From Pristionchus mayeri (lineage: Eukaryota; Nematoda; Chromadorea; Rhabditida; Neodiplogasteridae): DNA of 64,000 nt. How positions within the stretch are numbered: position 1 is the first letter of the stretch; every line of letters starts with the position of its first letter. The position numbers and the translations under genes were made by a program. The stretch is taken from the NCBI GenBank assembly GCA_036245805.1, contig BTRK01000006.1:18632365-18696364 (forward strand), read 5' to 3'. The notes under the pieces were generated by a model, which saw only the letters and a list, made by a program, of their open reading frames with translations, was not told the DNA's origin and did not search any database. Positions 1 to 11,168 of the stretch are shown here, piece by piece.

Positions 1-1705
1 GCAGGAGGAAGTATTCAATCGATTAAAGGAGAGACTCGCCAAGGTATTTCACTCACACTTTGTACCGGTCATCTGGTGCCTATCCTAGGGAGAGGAACTA
101 CACGTCGCGGGCGACGGCTCCTTCGACACCAGGGGTTACAGTGCCATGTGGTGCCGTTACTTCCTGGTCGACGCAATCACAGGAGAGGCACTCATCTATG
201 TGCTGATGAACAAGAGTGAGACTGGAAGCAGTGGGACCCTCGAGGTACTGTAGCCTCAAATTTAATTACGAATATTATAGGTCTTTTCAATTAAATAAAT
301 CAGCACAGTAACCCTCGCTCTCCCACCTTCATGCCACCATGGAAGATGAATAATGATTGACTATACAGGTCGCCTGTCTCGAGAGAGCACTCGGTGCACT
401 CGCTGACAAGATCGGGGGAGTGCAACACATCAGCACTCTCGTGACTGATAGACATGCCGCGGTGGTCAAGATAATGAAGGATCGATTCCCATCGATCCGT
501 CATTATTTTGACCCCTGGCATTTCTTCAGGAACCTGACCCTCAACTTGCTCAAGGTGAATACATTGCAAGTGCAATCTCGGAGAATAATGAGACTTTCTG
601 GTCATCAATGGTATTGTAACCCCTCCCTTTGAGATCATCAAGCCTGCATACATGACCCTCGTGAAACACTGGTCCCGCACGCTCATCAACAAGGCCTACG
701 ATGCGGTGGTGAAGGCGCAAGGAGACGGCACTCTCGCCTCCGAAATGTTTCGCTCCTCCCTCCTCTGCATTTCCGGGGTTCATGACTTCTCCAATGTGAG
801 TACAATTGCAAGAATCCTATTATTAGACCACTTGTCTCTACTCTCAGGACCCCAGTTTCGTCAAGTTCAAGAAGTGCACTCACAGTACTCCTCCCTCTCG
901 CTACCCCTTCCTCGATCCAAACAGCAGAGCATTCAAGAGACTCGCCGCCATCATCTACACCGTCAAAAATGTCGAGGACATCGAGAACGTCTCTTGGCAA
1001 TTCAAGACTAGCACTTGCGAGAGTCTGAATGCTCTCGCATGGCGCTATGCTCCCAAAGACAACTACGTCGATAAGTATGCATGTCCTCCCCGTATCTTCT
1101 ACTTGAAACATTACAGGAACGGCCACCACTTGCGCACAAAGATGGCAGTGCTGCACTGGAATGAAATGAAGAAGGATGAGATGGACGGGAAGAGAACAGT
1201 GGTGAGCATTTATAACTGACATTTCTCTTTACGACCACATCAGGTTGGTACAAAGCCCTACTACAACCACACGCTGAAGAAGTCAGTGCAACGCAACGTC
1301 AAGTCGCCTGCCAGAAATGTGTGGAGGGAATCGGTGAAGCAAAATGCTTACGAGGTTCGCATTATGGTCAATCCCGCCTAGTCCTTTCCCCTCTCTCACA
1401 GATTCGTGCCTCCCTCGTTGCCACTCCCTACGCAGTCACTCAAAAGGAACGAAAGGAGAACCAGAAGTTGAGGGTACGCACTTTTCCCTAGTACTAATTG
1501 TATTTGGGTATTCTAGGCGCAGTGGAACAATAACAACACCCCTACCGTACCAATTCCCGGAGATCCGAACCTGGATGCGTCGGCCGACGATGAGGACGAT
1601 CTCCCCCATGGTGAAGAGGTGCTCGACGCAGTCCTCGAAGAGACTCATCGTCTCCTGGAAGACGATGAGTATAATAGGGAGAGCGATAATGATGAGGAAG
1701 AGTGA
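1..1705 (+). CDS. Transposase-like (RNase H-fold) protein, 5'-partial, possibly decayed
   Basis: Exons run about 1-42, 89-244, 369-552, then about 636-797, 848-1201, 1245-1353, 1402-1474 and 1517-1705, with a stop at 1703-1705. The start lies left of the window. The product has a DGSFDTRGYSAMWC stretch and, further on, LVTDRHAAVVKIM followed by HYFDPWHFFRNL. These two Asp-centred motifs and the DPWH signature are typical of transposase-derived DDE/RNase H-like proteins in metazoan genomes. The C-terminus is acidic (DDEDD, DNDEEE). The junction near 553-635 is awkward: an 83-nt intron ending in TTTGAG keeps the frame, but an alternative frame there (SENNETFW) looks coding, so a frameshift is possible. 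It sits in a region full of gene fragments, and its 3' end abuts the truncated RCL1 copy. The family assignment is by motif only; the exact transposon superfamily is not resolved. Confidence 0.6.
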
Positions 1706-1961
1706 ACGACACTCGGTATTACATGTTCATCAGTATTGTCCTATTAGTATTTTATTGTTACTTAACGAATTTCCGATGTTTTGTTTGTAAAACGCAATGA
1801 TAAATATTTAAGAATTCGTGATCAAAAAGTATACAAAAAAATAAATGCAGAAATAGATTCCCTTATGAGAAACACTACACAATGAGCAAATGCAGAATGT
1901 CAACACTTTGTTAGAAGATCTGGTACAACTGTTCTTCAGGAAATTATCAAAAGCAAAACTC

Positions 1962-3046
1962 ACCGTGCACTCCCTTCCTCTGATCTACTGTGATGTAGAC
2001 GTCAGTGAGGTATCCTCGCAGTGATTGCTTCGCTCCATCGATGAGCCAGAGACGGCGACACCTCCAATCAATAATTTGGATATTTTTTAAATTAAAAAAT
2101 AAATAAAGGAACGAACCGTTGTAACCCAGGCTATTCCACGAATCTTGCACACTTTACCGATTTCCTCGCGCTGGAATAAATAAATTTTAATAATGACTGA
2201 TCATCAAGTGTCTTTGAAACAAAAAAATAATCATTCCCGAAGAATCTTACTTGTACTGGTCGTAGCTTTTGACGATGGGTGCTGTGAAGAGAACCTTTCC
2301 ACCGCACTCAGGCAACAATCCGCGATTTATGATCTGGAAACAATTTGAGCTTTGCGGAGAACGAGAACTTCAACAACTTGAAATTCATAAAACAAAATTT
2401 TAAGACATACCTTGATATCCAAATCTTCGTCATTAAATACAAATTTAGTGTAGACGGGAAGCCAGGTGGTTCGAATGGCCTCCACCGAGATTACTCCGGG
2501 AGCATTTGTAACTCCTAGTGTAAATAAATTTAAAATCGAATAACGAGGAAAAAACCAACCTTCCAGTTTGACCCTCAAGGGTTTCTTGCAGAAGGGCGAT
2601 AGGAGGAGGAGTGCCGCGAGGTAGAAGGAGATGCATCGAGTGAGGCCGCAGTTGAGGGAAGCCTCGCCTCCCAGCAGCACTCCGAGGGAGAATCGCAACC
2701 GGGTACCTGGGAAAGAAGCATTACAACCTATTCTATAAAACTCTAAATAACACTAAACGTCAACATAAAAATTAAAATGAATGGCATCAATTTGAGCATC
2801 AATGTATGCCTTCCTTGATTAAAATAGTACTTCAGCAAAAAATAACTAACCAGTCCTGCTGATTTCAGTCTGTGTGCCGTTCGTGATGTCGTTCAAAAGC
2901 TTGAGCAGGAGTGTTTCGTGCTCTGAAATACATAAAAGATTATCATCAATCTAAAACCAAACATAAGCGACTATACCCACCTTTCCATCCGGGGCTACCT
3001 CTGGTCGAATGTTGTCGATAACGATGGGGCGACCACTCAGGAGACC
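1962..3046 (-). pseudogene. RCL1-like (RNA 3'-terminal phosphate cyclase-like) internal fragment
   Basis: Joined minus-strand exons (about 3046-2978, 2923-2858, 2705-2572, 2516-2413, 2330-2252, 2171-2120, 2067-1962) read LLSGRPIVIDNIRPEVAP, LLLKLLNDITNGTQTEI, a middle exon ending CKKPLRVKLEG, VTNAPGVISVEAIRTTW, then KIRGIAWV, VSPSLAHR and DVYITVDQRKGVHG. The order and spacing match RCL1, a nucleolar protein needed for 18S pre-rRNA processing. The N-terminal exon (YEGSN..RQR region) and roughly the C-terminal third of the family length are absent. Two junctions break the frame. The donor after SYDQY is in the wrong phase for the next exon. VSPSLAHR and DVYITVDQ lie in different frames of one exon. 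I therefore call it a pseudogene fragment from a segmental copy, since introns are retained. Sequencing errors are the alternative explanation for the frame breaks but not for the missing ends. Confidence 0.75.
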
Positions 3047-3525
3047 TGATCAAATGTTATAATTTAAACCAATTTTAAATAATTGCACCAGTAATACAAC
3101 TGTGATGAAGCTCAATACAACGCAAAAATGAGGAATGCTGAGGGCAAAAACGCTTGAGCAAGATTTGCTAGTAAGCACTGCGAATTCGAAGTTTATGATC
3201 AGTCTATTTCAAGGGTTTGCACGCTTCAAAAATGAGTTATTACGATTCAGAGAATAGAAATGACCAGAAATACGCTAAATAATCGAACAGGGCAACAAAT
3301 GAACGAAAAAAACGAAAAATAGCGAAAGAAAAATCGCGAGTTCGCGATTCAACTTGAGCGGATTTTACCCGGTCCGGTCTTACAGTATTTTTTATTGCGA
3401 GCGCAATATCTTCGTTGCAGGAATTAGTGTCTCTTATTCTTGTTACACCTTCTTTAATCGCTCTAAGGGTTACCTCATATCTTGTTGAGTGGCTAATAAC
3501 TGTAACGAGTAACTGTAATTCCAGG

Positions 3526-3984
3526 ACTTTTCTAAAGCGGATCTTCTCAAAATCTTTGCTCCTCGTGGGAAAGTCACCTCCGCGGGCATATACGTATACC
3601 AGAAGAGCAAGGGAGTATCATTTAAAGTCGGTGAGTGAAGACATCTCTCTCTCTCCCTCCTTCTTCTTCTCTATCTCTATTGTCTGAAAGCTGAAATAGC
3701 CGCATATCTAAAACTATCAATCATTTCTGGAAATTTAGATCTCGCTCAGTGATTAATATATATAAATGAGTCTATAGTAAAAAAAAATTCCGATAATTCA
3801 AATGTCAACTAAAACGGGGAGGTTCCCTGTTTCTCTTATGACAAGTCATATTGGTTACAGAAAAAAAGATCAGATATACAGGTTCCGTCACATACGACAA
3901 CACGGTAGTGGCTGCATCTACAGTAAAACAGATGAATTGGTTCAGGATCGGAAGCAAGAAACACAAGGTGCTTTTATGATTTCT
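3526..3984 (+). pseudogene. CELF/ETR-1-type RRM3 fragment
   Basis: Two exons (3526-3631 and 3883-3984) join in phase. The first reads DFSKADLLKIFAPRGKVTSA then KSKGVSF; the second reads GSVTYDNTVVAASTVKQMNW then RIGSKKHKVLL and a stop. This follows the third RRM of CELF/CUG-BP proteins (family pattern QEFGDQDILQMF...GFVSYDN...AIQAMNGFQIG...KRLKV) almost residue by residue. The RNP2-containing first strand is missing and the terminal basic tail is replaced by an early stop. A retained intron shows it arose by DNA duplication, not retroposition. Several core aromatic and Gly positions are changed (GFG to GVS, MNGF to MNWF), as expected in a decaying copy. It lies next to the RCL1 fragment in the same gene-fragment zone. 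The alternative is a short functional RRM protein whose upstream exons I could not find. Confidence 0.6.
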
Positions 3985-4666
3985 CTCTACCGTGCATTCC
4001 ACAGAATTTTCTCCTATTGCAATCTCAACTGCGCTCTACAGGTGCAATTATTGGGCGAGTGCGCGCACATTATTCATTCCTTCCGCCCGGCGTATAAAGT
4101 ACAGTAGTCAAATCGAGTATTGAGGTTTTTGTTGCTGAGAATTGTTGTTGAATATTTGAATCTGTATTGTTAATCTCAATCGCTCATCAGAACACTATCT
4201 CGTCTATTTGGTTCCATATCGTTTTTAAAAGCTATTTTTTATGAATTTTGTGATAAATATGTTGGATACATCATTTATTTATGCTCTCTTTGTTCGGTGC
4301 TGGTATGATGCCGCCTAAATTAATCTAATCATTCATGTACCGTCACTAAGAAGAATAAAAAATCAGCATATATCGTCATGTTTCTTTATTATGCATATTG
4401 CATCCATCAGAGAATGAAATCAACAAGGAGTAGTAGGGTTTGCACTAAGTGTATTAGCAGATTAGAAAGAAGACTATCGCAGTATTATATCCTGCGTATA
4501 GAAGGATAGTTAAAAGATGAAAACTGTGCAATGAACTGAAAACTGTGAGGGGTTATTGTCAAGAACATGCAATTGAGTGGAAACAATAAGATATACAGGG
4601 GGGAAACGGAATTGCCCACGGCAAAATAGTAAGGAAGCCTATCAAATTACGGAATTTGCACAGCAG
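3985..4666. other. No gene recognised
   Basis: Intergenic sequence between the CELF fragment and the foldback repeat, AT-rich with scattered stops in all frames. I see no convincing exon, RNA gene or repeat boundary in it. Confidence 0.5.
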
Positions 4667-5982
4667 GGAATGCGAAAAACGTGAAGGAGGGAATGGCTAT
4701 GATACCTGACAATCGTCATTCAGATTACTCGCAATGCATTGAAAACATGGGAACAAGAGGAAACAACTGTGCTAATCTATGAATATCCCCTCTCACAACA
4801 ATCACTGCATCCTCACAATTGTACCGTTGTAGTACATGAATGACTTCTTCTTGGGGTCAGTCAGACTGAGGCTCTTCGCCTTCTCCTTCCACTCCTCCTG
4901 AATCTGAATCCTCGCCTCCGAACCGTCGTCAAGCGCCTGCCAGAGACGAAGAATCGCCACCGCGATGTCGTCGAATTCAGTCTACAAATGATATTATTTA
5001 ATAAGATAAACAGGTAAAAGAGGGTGAATTCTACATCTCCATTTCCATTTTCAACTGACGCCCGCATTCTACGTTCAATTTATGAAATAAATGTAGAGCA
5101 GAGAGGAATCGAAAAATTGCATTTCCAAAATCTGATCTCAAAAAATAGGGAAGCAGCTCGCCTCTGATGCAGGTTCGGTCACGATGCGGTTCGTCACTCT
5201 AAGAAGGGCTTCGCGCGATGCTGTCACTCGACGCGTCACCTCTTCATCCTGAGCGGAACAGGGAAATTGTGAATTACTGTAGCTCATTTCTGAACAATGC
5301 AAATTGATTTGGAAAGAAAATAGTTTAACACTAAATACAATAGCAAGAATCAACCAGATATGAGTATATTGCAACAATACTCGACAAAACAATTCAAAAT
5401 TTTCTGCTTAACACGCGTCTTCTGAGATATCGCAGGTGGCCATATACAAACTGTTCAAAGTGCTTCAATCTCATCCCCACTAAGTGGTGGATGTATCTAT
5501 AGTCAAGAAATTAAAATTTAGCTTTGTGGAGCCGGAATTTGAAAAGTACCTAAAAGCCGGTTCTAGAAATTTTGAAAATTCAAAAGGTCATAAAATCCTT
5601 CAAAATTGAGCAGGAATCTCACTAAAAAAATAAAAATGATCCTTATAAAGAGGAGAACAACTTTACTGTTGAGAATACTACCGAGGGACGCATTTGAAAT
5701 GCACCTTTTCTCAAAAAATCATTTTTTCGATTCCAAAATTGTCGAAGATTTCAGTTCCTGAAAAATTTTCCTCTTAACTTTAATGAGATCTCTACGGATT
5801 CGAATTTTAAGCACTTTTTTACTCCGGAAACACTTTTAAAATCGTGGATTTTCGCGTACATATTCCCCTTTTTATCGAGGCAAACATGTTGAACCTCGCC
5901 TTTTCCACCACACACACGAAACCTCATTTTCGCACATTGCGAAATTTTTACTTCCTATTGTTTTTAGATTACTTCTGATACG
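4667..5982. repeat. Left arm of 2.85-kb inverted repeat
   Basis: This arm is the reverse complement of 6205-7520 (coordinates sum to 12187 along its length). The outer 0.7 kb appears identical: two open frames of 84 and 68 residues are the same in both arms. Identity falls toward the centre, and a spacer of about 220 bp separates the arms. The arm stops abruptly at 4667 inside the duplicated terminal exon, so this arm looks like the inverted copy and the right arm the original. Confidence 0.9.
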
Positions 5983-6204
5983 AATTTTTCGACTAGTGTA
6001 GAACTCGAATTTCAAATTCAGTCTTATAATAATTCATTGAGAATAGTTAGGGAGCATCAATGGTTCACTCTCAAGTGATTTGGTGAGCATTCGAGAAAAT
6101 TTTACCTTTTTGACAAAATGAAAACAATTGGATGAAAAAATGAGGAAAAACTTTTTTTTAAAATTGAAATCAAATGACTCATTACATTCAGTTGACATCA
6201 ATTA

Positions 6205-7520
6205 CGTATCAGAAGTAACCTAAAAACTATAGGAGGTAAAAATTTCGCAATGTGCGAAAATGAGGTTTCGTGTGTGTGGTGGAAAAGGCGAGGTTCAACA
6301 TGTTTGCCTCGATAAAAAGGGGAATATGTACGCGAAAATCCACGATTTTAAAAGTGTTTCCGGAGTAAAAAAGTGCTTAAAATTCGAATCCGTAGAGATC
6401 TCATTAAAGTTAAGAGGAAAATTTTTCAGGAACTGAAATCTTCGACAATTTTGGAATCGAAAAAATGATTTTTTGAGAAAAGGTGCATTTCAAATGCGTC
6501 CCTCGGTAGTATTCTCAACAGTAAAGTTGTTCTCCTCTTTATAAGGATCATTTTTATTTTTTTAGTGAGATTCCTGCTCAATTTTGAAGGATTTTATGAC
6601 ATTTTGAATTTTCAAAATTTCTAGAACCGGCTTTTAGGTACTTTTCAAATTCCGGCTCCACAAAGCTAAATTTTAATTTCTTGACTATAGATACATCCAC
6701 CACTTAGTGGGGATGAGATTGAAGCACTTTGAACAGTTTGTATATGGCCACCTGCGATATCTCAGAAGACGCGTGTTAAGCAGAAAATTTTGAATTGTTT
6801 TGTCGAGTATTGTTGCAATATACTCATATCTGGTTGATTCTTGCTATTGTATTTAGTGTTAAACTATTTTCTTTCCAAATCAATTTGCATTGTTCAGAAA
6901 TGAGCTACAGTAATTCACAATTTCCCTGTTCCGCTCAGGATGAAGAGGTGACGCGTCGAGTGACAGCATCGCGCGAAGCCCTTCTTAGAGTGACGAACCG
7001 CATCGTGACCGAACCTGCATCAGAGGCGAGCTGCTTCCCTATTTTTTGAGATCAGATTTTGGAAATGCAATTTTTCGATTCCTCTCTGCTCTACATTTAT
7101 TTCATAAATTGAACGTAGAATGCGGGCGTCAGTTGAAAATGGAAATGGAGATGTAGAATTCACCCTCTTTTACCTGTTTATCTTATTAAATAATATCATT
7201 TGTAGACTGAATTCGACGACATCGCGGTGGCGATTCTTCGTCTCTGGCAGGCGCTTGACGACGGTTCGGAGGCGAGGATTCAGATTCAGGAGGAGTGGAA
7301 GGAGAAGGCGAAGAGCCTCAGTCTGACTGACCCCAAGAAGAAGTCATTCATGTACTACAACGGTACAATTGTGAGGATGCAGTGATTGTTGTGAGAGGGG
7401 ATAGTCATAGATTAGCACAGTTGTTTCCTCTTGTTCCCATGTTTTCAATGCATTGCGAGTAATCTGAATGACGATTGTCAGGTATCATAGCCATTCCCTC
7501 CTTCACGTTTTTCGCATTCC
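6205..7520. repeat. Right arm of 2.85-kb inverted repeat
   Basis: Reverse-complement partner of 4667-5982. It contains the intact-looking 3' exons of an unrecognised plus-strand gene that continue past the repeat edge to 7638. The repeat boundary falls inside the last exon, just after the codons for HVFRIP. Confidence 0.9.
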
Positions 7521-7638
7521 GTCCTGCGGAACTGCCGACAGCGCGCTCCTCGACAACATCCTCATGTTGGAGGGAGAGACGACGTTAACGATGGACGAGG
7601 CGGAAGGGGGATCACGCGACCATGATGACATCATCTGA
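6939..7638 (+). CDS. Unrecognised protein, 3' exons (5' end uncertain)
   Basis: Coding-looking exons on the plus strand read EEVTRRVTASREALLRVTNR (near 6943-7008), MRASVENGNGD (7120-7152), then TEFDDIAVAILRLWQALDD followed by EARIQIQEEWKEKAKSLSL and TDPKKKSFMYYN (about 7206-7362). The final exon reads HSLLHVFRIPSC then LLDNILMLEGETTLTMDEAE and ends in an acidic tail with a stop at 7636-7638. Charge pattern and predicted helices suggest a soluble helical protein. I recognise no family. A first exon with a clean donor was not found, and the frame after RVTNR runs to a stop, so the gene may itself be partial. Everything up to HVFRIP is duplicated in inverted form at 4667-5392. Confidence 0.4.
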
Positions 7639-7886
7639 AAGGAGCAAACTGAGAAATGATAGAAGATTTGAAACGAGATTTGCATAACATTGCAAAGCAC
7701 TTTTGCCTCTAATATTTGCTGGTTGCACTTTAAAAAAGGGTCGTGTACCATAGCAAACAACGTATCTGGCTGTATGTTCATTTGACACACAGTCCCTCTT
7801 CCACTTATTCGCTCAGTTTAGCAACGAAGCATATACTACTTAATTTTCTTATGGAAGTGTGTCAATGAAATTTAAAAAAATAAGTG

Positions 7887-8393
7887 AACATACCTGGTTG
7901 CTCCACTGGGTGGTAGTGGTAGGTCTCGGTGCGTAGGAAGGACATGAGGGAGCAGATTGGGATGCTGCATTTGCGTCTTTGAGAGTGCCCACGGCGTCAA
8001 TATACGCAAAAACAATAGTAAGTAACCTTGGCCATTCTCTCTGCCTCTGCTGGGCTCTGCTGCGTTGGAGGAGGAGTAGAGACTGAGGTCGCTTTGGAGG
8101 TCCTGCTTTGTCCAAAAGGGCCAATAGGGAGCGTCATCTGATTCGATTCGGAAGTCGAACTGGGCGAGACCATCTGCAATGGAAGAGACGTCAGAGATCG
8201 CAAACAAAACCAAAACTAGTAATCCGTTCTCACCCCCCCCCCCCCTTCCCTTATAGCCTAAAAAGTAGTGCACATTTTATTGCACTAAACTACAAACATA
8301 CTTGATGATTCCCTATATTTGGCTCGACTCTGGCGACGATCTCCCTCTGTCTCCGAGCGACGAGGAGCGAGGATCCATCCGACTGAGGAATCG
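7887..8393 (-). CDS. Ser/Pro-rich protein, unrecognised, 3' end not found
   Basis: Three minus-strand exons join. The first (about 8393-8302) begins MVSSIPQSDGSSLLVARRQ; the second (about 8173-8030) reads MVSPSSTSESNQMTLPIGPF, then KATSVSTPPPTQQSPAEAER; the third, after a roughly 50-nt intron, reads MQHPNLLPHVLPTHRDLPLP and ends at a GTATGT donor near 7893. The product is Ser, Thr, Pro and Gln rich and predicted disordered, a common look for regulatory regions of nuclear or signalling proteins. No domain is visible, and the downstream exons could not be located before the neighbouring gene at 7638. The alternative is a pseudogene fragment like others nearby. Confidence 0.4.
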
Positions 8394-8925
8394 AGGAAAC
8401 CATCTGGAAGAAACGAGATAGATGTACTGGTAGGCACGGCCACCCAAAATTTGAGAACTTTATATTAGCTAATTGGGGCTTTACATTACCAGTAACGTCA
8501 TATGCGTATTTGAATCACGCTACCCTGAGATGGTCTGATCCCAAGTACGGAGGGATTTTAGCAAGTTCCAAACGTGGTTGGTTGTCTGCCTGCCCGTGCT
8601 TGATGAGATAACATCAGTATACCTTCACTCTCTATTCTTCATTTTGACATACGTAGACATCAAGGGGATTTCGTTCGCGGACCCACGGCATTTTACACGG
8701 TCGTGTTGAACATCGGCCGACTCCGCCCCACACAATAGACGAAATTACTTACAGTAGTTTTTCGCTACGAGACGCTTGACACTTAGCTACGGTATTTTTC
8801 ATCGTGTCACACGCATTATTTTTTGTTGAGAGGCTGATTCACGCGTTCTTTGTCCTTCGTTCTTTGCTAGTTGCGCTTGCACAGTTGCGTTTATATTTAC
8901 TAAACGTATTAAACATAAATAGAAC

Positions 8926-10225
8926 CTATATTAGGCTATATTTATCTTTCATAATAATTGAACGTTTGAATTTCCGGCGACAGTGCATCCGGAATCCGGG
9001 TTTTATCAGTGCACACACTGACAAAAATCCGGCTTCCGGTCCGGCGCACTCGTAGTGGAGTGCGACCCGGAAAAATTGCCCACACTGAAACGCCGTGCGG
9101 ACCTGAATATTTTGATCCAGTTGCTGAAGTGGCTGCAGGAAGGGACGGGACGACGGACGGGAGGTCACACAAGCGTAGTCGATTCCAGGCTTCGACCTGA
9201 ATTGAACAGATTAAATCACATTTTATAAACATTAAATATTGATAAATAATTTATATAATAATAAATCGTATTTCCACTCACAGATATACTCCCTCCTGAT
9301 TCGAGACCTTGACTCTGAGATCGACTATGATTGAGTCGTCTTTGATGAATCCCTGAACGGTAATAGGAAAAAATATATTTCATACTTGCGACGAAAAGGC
9401 ATAATACAACCTAATATTCACAACATGTGAGCAGGTATAAATCGCTTTCGAAACACAGAATCACCTTCGTCTCATCGACGCACATCCACGCAATCGAAAT
9501 GTGCTCTTGTTGTGAGCTGTTGTGGTGGAAGGTATGCCTTTTCTGAAAAGAACACATGTCTTCACAGAAGAACTATCCTTATTTCCCTAATCCCTGATTC
9601 ATTAGTACCAGTTAGGGTTGGCAATACGAGGGGAGGTTACGAGCTCGTTCTCCTCCCCCTACTCTTATTTCGCAATCCGAGGAGGGCGAGGTGTAACGAG
9701 CTCGTAACCTCGTCTCGTATTGCCAACCCTAGTACCAGTGTGGAAAAAAATCCGGGTTTTAATGATAAATAGAAACAAGAAAGAAACTAAAGAACAAAAA
9801 GCAGTATAGCCCAAAATAACAACCAATGCCGCCGATAATCATTCAACGAGTCTCACGTGGATGTTCTCAATGCTTCCTTCTCGCCTCCTGACGACGCACT
9901 CTACATCCATCTCCAAGCTCCAAAAGTACACATTGTGGATGGCCGGAGAGAGGAAGATGTGGTCCATCTTCTCCGTTGCTTCTCTCAACACTCGCAGCGA
10001 CCTAGAATAAAACTAGTTACTATTTCGAGAAGATTTTCGTGAAACGCGAGTGTACACCGAATAAAATAATGTTTCCAAAATACCTTTATTGAAGTCATCA
10101 TTTAGAAACACTCACCATGCGTTCTTCATTGTTATCTTATCCGAAGCAGGCTCCGCTTTGTCGGAGCAGAAGTTGATTAGGATGTCACCGAATCGATCGC
10201 ATTCTGAATCCCTCCCTTCGTTCAT
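8926..10225 (-). CDS. Probable MATH (TRAF-like) domain protein
   Basis: Five exons join with consistent phase: 10225-10116, 10001-9857, 9542-9465, 9352-9282 and 9196-8926. The start is MNEGRDSECDRFGDILINFC. Exon 2 has HNVYFWSLEMDVECVVRRRE, exon 3 HISIAWMCVDETK, and exon 4 GFIKDDSIIVDLRVKV. The GFIKDDS-hydrophobic pattern is what ends a MATH domain, a fold that binds peptides and is greatly expanded in nematodes, often with BTB domains in ubiquitin-ligase adaptors. The preceding strand pattern is compatible. No BTB domain is visible. The last exon gives a basic, Cys-containing tail ending MKDKYSLI that looks less conserved and may partly be repeat sequence. A hAT element sits in the intron between exons 2 and 3, and another lies just upstream of the start. 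Confidence 0.5.
9605..9739. mobile_element. hAT-type MITE with 8-bp target duplication
   Basis: A 119-bp element (9613-9731) has terminal inverted repeats beginning TAGGGTTGGCAATACGAG and is largely a hairpin. It is flanked on both sides by GTACCAGT (9605-9612 and 9732-9739). An 8-bp duplication and TAGGG-type ends are the hAT superfamily signature. It is too short to encode anything and lies in an intron of the MATH-like gene. Confidence 0.85.
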
Positions 10226-10404
10226 CTTCGGGACTGAAATTGAAACGATTACATCGGGGAAAATGATTTATATGAAAAAATGAGCAGAAAGCTAACAGTT
10301 CGATGAATACTTGTGAGAAATAAGTTATTTCAAATAACTCTGGTTTTTCATGCAGGATGCGCGCCATTTTTGCGAAGTGACGTCGCACGTACTCCTCGTT
10401 TCAC

Positions 10405-11168
10405 GTACTGTATAGGGTGGCGAAAATGACTCTTCGGATCGCCTTTTAGACTCGTGACCTCGGATCAGACTCGGATAGATCGGATAAAAGCGACTCCCTC
10501 GTTTACGACCCCCCGAGAGAGCGGATGAGTCTTTTTTTCTCTCCGATCCGTTTCTTATCCGACAGCTTTTCTCAGCTCTCCGTGGACCAAATAAGCTAAA
10601 TCCGGCAGCATTGAAATCAGCTCGTCGAGTACTCGCGAAAATATATAAATTTGTAAAAAAATATTAATTTTTGTTTTCGTGTCAGAATTCAATGCTACTG
10701 TTCCCCCACTAACCACCAAAGTCAGACCAGTCAGTCCTGAAAAGTCCTGAAATGAAAGTGACTTGGAAGAAGATGTGCCCGATGATGAAAAAGAAAACTA
10801 AGAATATTGAATTTGTTCCCTTGCCACGTATGCAATCCTCACATAATAATAATGAATTCCTGATATATCGTGCCCAAAACTCGAAAAAATAAATCAAATA
10901 TTTTTTGACAAATTTACATATTTTCGCGAGTACTCGACGAGCTGATTTCAATGGTGCAGGATTCAGCTCATTTGGTCCACGGAGAGCTGAGAAAACCTGT
11001 CGGATAAGAAACGGATCGGGCAAAAAACGACTCATCCGAGAGGGAGAGAGAGGGAGGGGAGTCATCCGACGAGCGAGGGGTCGTAAACTCCCTCCCCTTG
11101 ACTCATCCGAGGGAAGCGGTAAACAAGTTCGGATATCCGAGAGTCATTTTCGCCACCCTAGTACTGTA
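10405..11168. mobile_element. hAT-type non-autonomous element, 748 bp, with 8-bp target duplication
   Basis: The element spans 10413-11160, with ends TAGGGTGGCGAAAATGACTC and its complement. It is flanked by GTACTGTA at 10405-10412 and 11161-11168. The inverted arms extend about 250 bp each and share the segment CGAGTACTCGACGAGCTGAT in inverted form. No transposase is encoded. The target duplication matches the abundant intronic ACTGTA/GTACTGTA motif of this genome. Confidence 0.85.

Noticed and set aside
8510..8620. Segment around ACCCTGAGATGGTCTGATCCCAAGT considered as a 5S rRNA or tRNA remnant
   Set aside because: No alignment to the 5S internal control boxes over more than a few bases and no tRNA stems could be drawn.
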